Of a stretch of 64,000 bases of DNA, positions 56,791 to 64,000 are shown one piece after another (the stretch's first letter is position 1; the number at the start of each line of letters is the position of its first letter). Position numbers and translations under genes: made by a program. Origin of the DNA: Lichenostomus cassidix (lineage: Eukaryota > Chordata > Aves > Passeriformes > Meliphagidae). Location: positions 65,252,565 through 65,316,564 of the forward strand of contig CM039211.1 of assembly GCA_008360975.2 (NCBI GenBank), read 5' to 3'. The notes below the pieces were generated by a model. The model had not been told where the DNA came from. It was given only the letters and a program-made list of their open reading frames with translations, and made no database searches.

Positions 56791-59700
56791 TAACAGGGAA
56801 GGGATTCCTCCTCCATGAGCAGTTTTGGTGAGGCTGTGGCTCATATTAAGTGTCCTGTTCTGGTTCACATCTTTGAAACAACTTGGATGGAAAATTGGAG
56901 AAGTGACAGGAGAAATTATAGACCACTCTTTGGCTGGAAAAGTGTCCTCCAGAAATGAATTTAAAAGGTTTTATTTTATTAAATTATCAAGGTGGCTACT
57001 GGGAGGTACTTCAAGTAGAGTATGGGAAAATACCATACCAGAATCCTGGACTGGCCACACAGCAGAATGAGAAGCAGCAGCATGGTGTTACAATCAGACT
57101 AATGAAAAACAAATACAATGTCTGTCATTTCAACATCCACTGGAGGAGAGTTCTAAGAAAAATCCTAAGTCCCGTGAAGGTTTATGAGCTCCAGCTATGT
57201 GTTTCCCAGAAGTGAACACTGGATCATGTGCAAGCTGCCAGGCTGGGTGCCAGGGCCATTGGGCAAGGTGATGCCTGGTAGAATGGCCTGGCGGGTCTTT
57301 TTGCAGCTCTAACCTGCCACAGGGCTACCCATCTTACATTCCTTCTATTTTGTTTTAACTGCTTTAGGCCAACAGGACACTGAGACAATAGTTCAGGGTG
57401 ATTATTTTTAACCTGCTCTTCCATGAATTCCCCTTTCTTTGTATATTTCTCTTGTAGTCTTATGGCCCCAACAGAGGCTTTGCTACTCTGTTCCCTTTTC
57501 AGAGAAGCTCTTACAGAAGAAAAAGCCATCATGCAGTACACCACACAGTCATCCACAATGCCAGTGGTCTGTCTGAGTAGTCCTAACCACCACCAAGTAC
57601 CTCCTAAGCAGTGAAAACATGTTTGGTTTCTATGGTATAGAGCCTGCGGTGCTGAGGAAATTTCACCAGGAAGCATTTCACAATTTTTCTGTAAATTACA
57701 GGCAAGATCCTCAACTCTGCTAATTTCTTATTCATTGAGACATTGTTTCTCTTTCTCTAATGCCAGTTTACAACGAGGGAGTAGCTTGGCAGTTTCCTGT
57801 GACTATAACACGACTCAGAGTTTGCTCTGAAGCTGCTTACACCAGCCACAGCTTGCTCAATTTGAACATCCAGGGAACTAGCCTGAGTCGTTGGTCATTA
57901 ACATTGTTTCTTAGGAGTGTGGAAATCGTTGTATTCTGGCTGGTTACAGAAAATAACCTTATATCCACTGATAAAAGTTTAATTACAGCAAGTGAAAGGT
58001 TACAAGTGTTTACAATCATGATACTTAATTTCAAGGACAGAAGTTAGAGCAATAAATTACAGGAACTAGTTAATTAAATCACCTGAGCTGAGAAGCACGA
58101 GGACTTGGCGTGGAACAAAGAGTGGCTTGGAATTTTTTAGTTCCCTCAGTACAAAAAACATTTGAAACCTGTGTCCAGAATAATGTGTAAATATTTTAGG
58201 CGGGGACTCCAGCCATCTGTAGTTGTATACCTATGGTGAATGATACTGAGAATGAACTAAGAATCTGTGTAATAATAAATAGTGGTCAACCAGCAAGGAA
58301 TGTTCTTACTTGGAGGTCAAGTTGTGCATGGGAAACCTAGGGGTTGTTCCCATTTGAGAACCTGCAAAGAAAACTCTAAAGCTCCACAAAAAGGTCTTTG
58401 GTAGTATTTGAAGGAGACTGGGAGAGCAGCAGAGAGGAGGGGAACCTGTGTAAAGATTAAAAATCAGGTGTGACTCCTCAATTGGACAAGCATCCACCTG
58501 CATGTTGTGAGACAGGGGAACAGAAAAAGAGAACAAAGCAAAAAGCAAGGCCATCTCAGCATGGCCACCTCATCCAGAAAGAAGTCTGGAGATTAAGGTA
58601 TTGAAAGGGCTTGAAAACTGAAATCTGAGACCTGAAAGAAGCAATGGTTGGCCTACAGTATGGTGTCCAGCTGGAGATGGTGCCACAGGAGAGACTAATA
58701 AAGGTACCTCACTTTGGAGAAGTGGAGAAGTGGAGAAAAGGAATCTGGATGTCTTTGGAAGAAGGAAAGTTATGGAACAATCATAAGCATATATGGAATA
58801 AGGAAGGATAAAAAAATGAATACTAATTTGCCACAATGGCTTTTTAGTGTATTAATCTAGATTCTCTCTGGACAAAGGAAATATTCTGGGTTCCTTTACC
58901 AGGATTTCAACACATTTTTAAAATAATTTCAAATGTGAGTATAAATTAGAGTCAAGGTGATAAGAAATACAAAGATACAATTTTTAAAAAGGAAAAATAA
59001 TGGACCATCTTAAGAGGAGCTGCACAGTAAAGATTGTATTAGTGAAATGAATTGAAGTGGGTTTTAGAACCCACATTCATAAATACTGTCATTAGAGATC
59101 TTCACAAGAAGGGGGAAGAACATGTCAATGACATGAACTGGGAAAAGCTGCTGAGCAGCTGAAATCAAGCTATTGCATCAGGGATGTGAAGACTGCCTGT
59201 CATGGAACCTTGTGTTCCTGAATGCTAACAAGTTGCTAATCAGAATTCCTGGTAAAAAATGCTGTAGGAAAACAATAAAAGAAGAGCATGCAAACCACCT
59301 GATTGTATGCTTACTCAGAGTGGTTTCACACATGGCAGGAGAAGGATTTTCTATGTAGGTTAAATATATAATTTAGCAGGTGTAATTCAGAAAAGATTAA
59401 TGCCTTGAAGAGGCACAGAAGGTTAATGGGACCTAGAGTAGAAGGGGTACTTATTCTCTGACAAGATAAACTCTTTTAAACTTCAGTCTAAACTTTCAAA
59501 ACACAGTTTTAGACAGGATAGAGTTGCTGCCTATAAATACATTAGGGAATAAATGCTGCCAAAAGGGCAGCCTTCATATAGAAGCAAACAAATTCACTCT
59601 AAAGAAAAATTCAAAGAAGATTCATAAACTCTGAGGTTTTATACCAGGACCAAGAAAGCACAGGACAGCAGGAGAACCACTGCTTTCCACATGTAGATTC

Positions 59701-62700
59701 ACCGGGTCATGAAGGAGGTCATGAAACTTTTTTTTAAAAAGGGGGAATCTAACTCAGTGCCTAGGCAAGCATTGTCAATCCTAATTTGGACATAGCTGCA
59801 GGTAAACTCTTGTTCTGTTTGCTACAATTAAAAAGATTGATGTATTCACTGCTAAAGAGAGATCGTGACTCCCCTCTGTGCTCTTGGAAGTGCTTGCCAG
59901 CTCCAAATAGCCACATTTTTGTCCTGCTGGGACAACACTATAACTGCTGCTTGCCAGCAGCTTCTGGGCAGGTTGCTTTCCTATCTGGAACATAATCACA
60001 TAAGGATCTAGAGGTTCCTATGTAGATTTAGCCTGTAGTCAGATTTTTTAGTTTACAGAAATTATGATATTTTGAGGCTCAGATCTGGAAGCAAGTCTTT
60101 TAAAGTTAAAACAAAATTCTGTTTCCCATTATTCAAGTTGTTTTTACCAATAGGCAACAATGTGTGTGTAAATATTATACATGATAATTTTGTAGAGAAA
60201 CACTAAAATGTATATCTTAAACCCATCCCTACTACAGCTGCTAGAATTCATAGTTTTAAAGCAGCTCCCATGCCTCGGGCTTGCCCAGGTGCAGGAGCTC
60301 CCGGGACGGTTGGCTCCCCTGGCTACCTGCTTCCTACAGTTTGGCAACAGAGAGGAGCAGACCAGGATATCGACTGGGTCTAGAGCCCCACAGCACAGGT
60401 GCTGGGGTTACTCTGAAATTAGGAACTATTGCCCTAGATATTCAAGGGAAAGCAACAAGCTAACAAGCAACAAGCTAATTAACACTCTTGCCTCAAAATA
60501 GCCCTTGTCATCCTACCCTCAGTCACTGAAAGCTGGTTATTTGCTGGAGACAAGCACTCTGTTGATGTAGGGCTTGGGCAGCTGATGGCACCAGTGCAAC
60601 AGAGTGTACGGATGTGGAGATGAAAATAAAAATAACAATAACTGGGAGGAGACATTTCTGCAACTTTTGCAATTATGAAACAGGCTAATATCACCTCAAA
60701 GAAAAGATTGTTATTTAGGCAGTTCTACTCAAATCTCAGTAATGAAATACAAATCGCAGGTGCCAGCGCTGGAGATTCACCTCGGTGAGTGACATAGATC
60801 AGCCTAATTTTGCTTGGAAATCATCCAGGGAACTTAACTCTAAATTGTGAATAGGCACAGAAGCAGCCCTCATAAAGTAGCGTCTGCTGTTCTTACGTTA
60901 AAAGACAAAAAGCCCTCAACAAGCTCCAGAACTCGCTAGTATATCCCGTGGGAAGGGATTACTGGTACAATTTTGAATCAGACTCAAAATGCCAAAATCC
61001 TTCTAGACATCCAGGCCTTTCATTAACATGAGTTAATTTTCCAGGGAATGACAGTTTTACTGAGAATAAACCCTTTTACAAGCATTTAGAGGTCGTCCCT
61101 CCCTACAGCATTGGAGCTAAAACAAGACCAGCCAGTGTTTCCAGAAGTACACCCACTCTATCTCAGGCTGGTGCATCTTGTGCTGTGCAGGATTGGAGAA
61201 GCTCCCTGGTATGCCAGTTCTTTGTGCCTCGGGCTGGATCCGTGCTGAGCTGAGCAAAAGTAGTTTGGTGCTGCGTGTTTCCAGATATCTCACAGCAAAG
61301 AGCAAAGTGCTGGGCTATTTGCAGGGGCCTGAATCCCTCTGATCAAATCTCCTCTGGTGTAATTCTACCAGGGAATCCCAGGTGACAGCTTTTTGGTGAG
61401 GATATAGCACTGGTGTGAATCTTGTACAGCATGACAAACCCATTGTGCTCTTCTCTGCCTGGCCTGCAAGGCTCATGGAGTGTGGCTGTTATCTACAAAC
61501 CCCAGCATTCCCAGGAGGCACCATCCAGACCAAGTGCCCTGATGATGGAGTCACCTTTCATTCTAAGTGTCCACAGCTGCCAAGTGTCACCTTCACAAAA
61601 GAACTGACAAAGTATAAGAGATCATAGGTGGAAAGAAGACACGCGCGGTTACAGCAGCCGTGATATGATATGCTCATCCCTGAAGAGAGATAGAGAGGAG
61701 GGATATTGAAACCTAAGAAAGCCAGAGCAGCAAGGAGAATGCTTGGCAACCTCCCTGGAGAAGTAAGCAGAATTGATAGACTCAGGTGTGAGGTGGGAAT
61801 TGCACGAGGCTTGTCCTGAAATAAGGGTAGACTGAGTCTGTCATTCCTCTGCTGTATAAAACTACCTTCTTCATTTCCCTTCCGAATGAAGATGGTTTAG
61901 ACAAACCACAGGAACATGAGCAGGAGAGGGCATTGGAATTGCAGTTTATGGTTTGTTTTCCCCTCACAGCCCTGTTTCCTTAAGCCTTGGTAAATGAATG
62001 TCTCCTTATCCGATGGTTCGGTTTATCTGGTGTTGGAAGGAACAAAGTGAATCGGGATAATTGCATTGATCCTACCTACAGGTCACCCCCGAAGGCACAG
62101 CTCTCTGGCAAGGCCAGGAGTTAGGGACCATCTCTGGCACAGCACATGGCAGAAGCCCACGGTGCCAGGTTGCCAATGGCTAGCAGCCTGTGTTCCAATC
62201 TGCCAGCTTTTTGGCACAAGTTCCTCTTGCTCAGCACAAAATCCAGCCCCAGCCAGATCTTCTGCACCGCTTGATGGATCTTGAGCCCTCTTGCAGTGAT
62301 GACAAACCTGTGGATATGGATGTATTCACACAGCTATGCTGAGCACATTCATAAAGGGACATGTGGGGATAACCAGTGATTTGGGCTGGGAAAGAGCTGG
62401 GAAAACTGGTTTAGCAGAGGAGTGGAGCCTATGGGGCATGGCGGAGAGCTGGGACTCTGGCAGTGCCACGGAGCAAGGCACAATGTCCCATTAACTTGTC
62501 CAGTGCCTTTTTGTGTGTGCACAAATCACATATTGAGGGAAAGGATTTTCCCCATTTTCCCATTTTCTGTACTACATGAAAAAGCAATTTGCTGGTTGGA
62601 CTCAAACTTCCCACTGGATGATTTTAGTTGATTGTGCCATAAATCCACTATCCCAAGAGAGTGAGTGCTTGTTCCCTGATTTCCAACACCATACAAGCCA

Positions 62701-63313
62701 GGATGCTATGGGCACAGAGTTCACCAGGCTGGGTAGCCATGCCTGCTTTGTTCCTCCTTTACATGGAAACCACCCTCACCCTCAAACAGCCCTGTGGCAC
62801 TGTGCATGCTGTTTCTGTTCCTGACCCTTTTGTGATGGGAAAACAAAACCATGGGCAAAAAAATGAGAGGAGGTTTCACCCAAGATTTATTCAACAGCAA
62901 GATCGGGTGGGTTTTTCTGTTTTGGTATGGCTTTTGTTTCTTTCTTGGTAATGCCTGGTGTTTACTTCACTTTTTTCTTAGCAAGTGGTGAGCTGACATC
63001 ACCATGACCCTCTGGTCTCTTCTGTGAGCTTCATTAGCTGATTAAATCCCACCCTTGTGTTGTGAGTCCTTGATTACACCAGATATGCAGCACTTTGCAT
63101 CTACCAACCTGGACCCCAGTCTGTTATCAATATGCCTGGTCACATTTGGTGCAGAACCCTATTCAGAGCTTTTCAGTATCCAGGTATACTCATATACATC
63201 CACTGAGCAGCTCCCACATGCTTCCTGCCACCTCTGAGGAGCAGGAGAAAGACTTCTGCAAAGTAGAGTTGTGTTACCCTCTTGCCTCAAAGAAATGCTT
63301 TACTGAACTGTAC
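56791..63313. other. Intergenic DNA, no gene seen
   Basis: A 6.5-kb stretch, AT-rich in its middle. I find no supported exon, RNA gene, LTR or CR1 copy. Polypurine patches and short A/T runs occur (for example near 59731). Distal regulatory elements cannot be judged by eye. Confidence 0.35.
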
Positions 63314-63875
63314 ATCAGTGAGAAGAGGGGACGTTCACTACTGAAGAGTCCCTCACCCACTGCTGAGGGGAGGGGACAGGCATGGCTGAGGGGTCTGCAC
63401 CTCAATACAGCAGGGTCCTTCACCCATTGCTGAGGACAGTGGACACCCACCACTGAGAGGCCATGGTCTCAGGGGTCCCAACACCACTGCTGAGGAGAGG
63501 GAACAGCTGCTGTCAAAGGATTCTCTACCCATCTCTGAGGAGAGAGGACACCTATGATGGAGAGGTGCCTCACCCACCACTGAAGAGAGGGGACAGTCAC
63601 GGCCGAGGGGTGCTAACCCTGTTGCTGAGCAGAGTGGAAACCTATGGCTGACTGATCCCAAACTCATCACTGAGGAGAGGGGATACCCACTGCTGAGTGA
63701 TCCAAACCACAACACTGAGGAGAGAGGACACCCATGGCTGAGAGTCACTTCACTCATCACTGAGGAGAGGGGAGACCCATGGCTCAGGGGTCTTTCACCC
63801 ACTGCTGGGGAGAGGGACCCCCACACTTGAGGGCTCCTTGACCCACCACTGAGGAGAGAGGACACTCATGGCTGA
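63314..63875. repeat. 45-bp minisatellite
   Basis: The core CTGAGGAGAGGGGACA recurs at 63363, 63430, 63490, 63535, 63580, 63625, 63670, 63715, 63760, 63805 and about 63849. From 63490 on the spacing is 45 bp; the first two gaps are longer (67 and 60). Each unit also holds CCCATGGCTGAGGGGTC- and TCACCCACTGCTGAGG-like parts. Copies differ at several bases, so the array is not newly expanded. Confidence 0.92.
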
Positions 63876-64000
63876 GGCACAGAGGAGCCAATTGGGCTTT
63901 CCCGCCCCCGGCTCCACCGCATGTCCCGGGGAGGCACTGGGGTGGGGTAGGGGCACCCCCGGGGGGAGTCCTGGGTTCGAGTCCCGCGTCGGGCGGCTCA
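63876..64000. other. GC-rich window edge
   Basis: Directly after the minisatellite the sequence becomes GC- and CpG-rich up to the window end. This could be the start of a CpG island of a neighbouring gene. An exact match to the RNA polymerase III B-box consensus (GGTTCGAGTCC) lies at 63974-63984, but no tRNA fold is visible in the window. Confidence 0.4.

Noticed and set aside
63353..63865. Long minus-strand reading frame of 170 codons as a gene
   Set aside because: It coincides with the 45-bp tandem array, whose period preserves any open frame. No splice site, family or start context supports it as a protein.
63915..64000. Possible tRNA gene at the window edge (GGTTCGAGTCC B-box)
   Set aside because: The T-arm would have a G-U pair and a mismatch. 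No A-box is seen upstream, and no 5' acceptor strand pairs with the GTCGGGC that follows. The exact B-box in GC-rich DNA is probably chance.

Overview
The window looks like bird nuclear DNA. It carries many fragments of the avian CR1 LINE on both strands, two LTRs of avian ERVL-like type, and short GT-AG introns. The encoded proteins are vertebrate, and the closest recognisable relatives are MRPL17, ARHGEF39 and an unconventional myosin. No RNA genes, CRISPR arrays or prokaryotic features are present. The species cannot be named from sequence alone.

Layout from left to right. Bases 1-1462 are AT-rich with no gene seen. A GC-rich block and a plus-sense CR1 fragment lead into the promoter of MRPL17, which has 3 exons on the + strand (2243-2947) and encodes 168 aa. 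Convergent with it is ARHGEF39, with 8 coding exons on the - strand (15788 down to 4967) and 334 aa. All its exon junctions keep phase, so it reads as an intact RhoGEF with DH and PH domains. A CpG island at about 17.5-18.25 kb appears to be a shared bidirectional promoter. On its left is a putative noncoding first exon of ARHGEF39. On its right is the first exon of the main gene of the window.

That main gene runs on the + strand from 17733 to 42046. It has 29 coding exons whose phases all join, giving a predicted 1,052-aa protein. It consists of a complete, apparently active class III-like myosin motor without an N-terminal kinase, one IQ motif, a charged helix, a Pro/Arg-rich linker, and a C-terminal SH2 domain of the SH2D7/HSH2D/SH2D2A type. 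The tail carries a YxN motif that could be a phosphotyrosine docking site. A motor joined to a phosphotyrosine reader is the most interesting object here. One of its introns has a GC-AG boundary.

From about 43.9 kb to 63.3 kb I find no supported gene, only CR1 fragments, simple repeats and unannotated DNA. The right end holds a 45-bp minisatellite (about 63.35-63.88 kb) next to a GC-rich edge that may begin the next CpG island.

ARHGEF39 would act on Rho GTPases and the myosin on actin. Their divergent arrangement makes co-expression possible, but no functional link is shown by the sequence. All exon structures were joined by hand from splice sites and reading frames, and no alignment or transcript was available.
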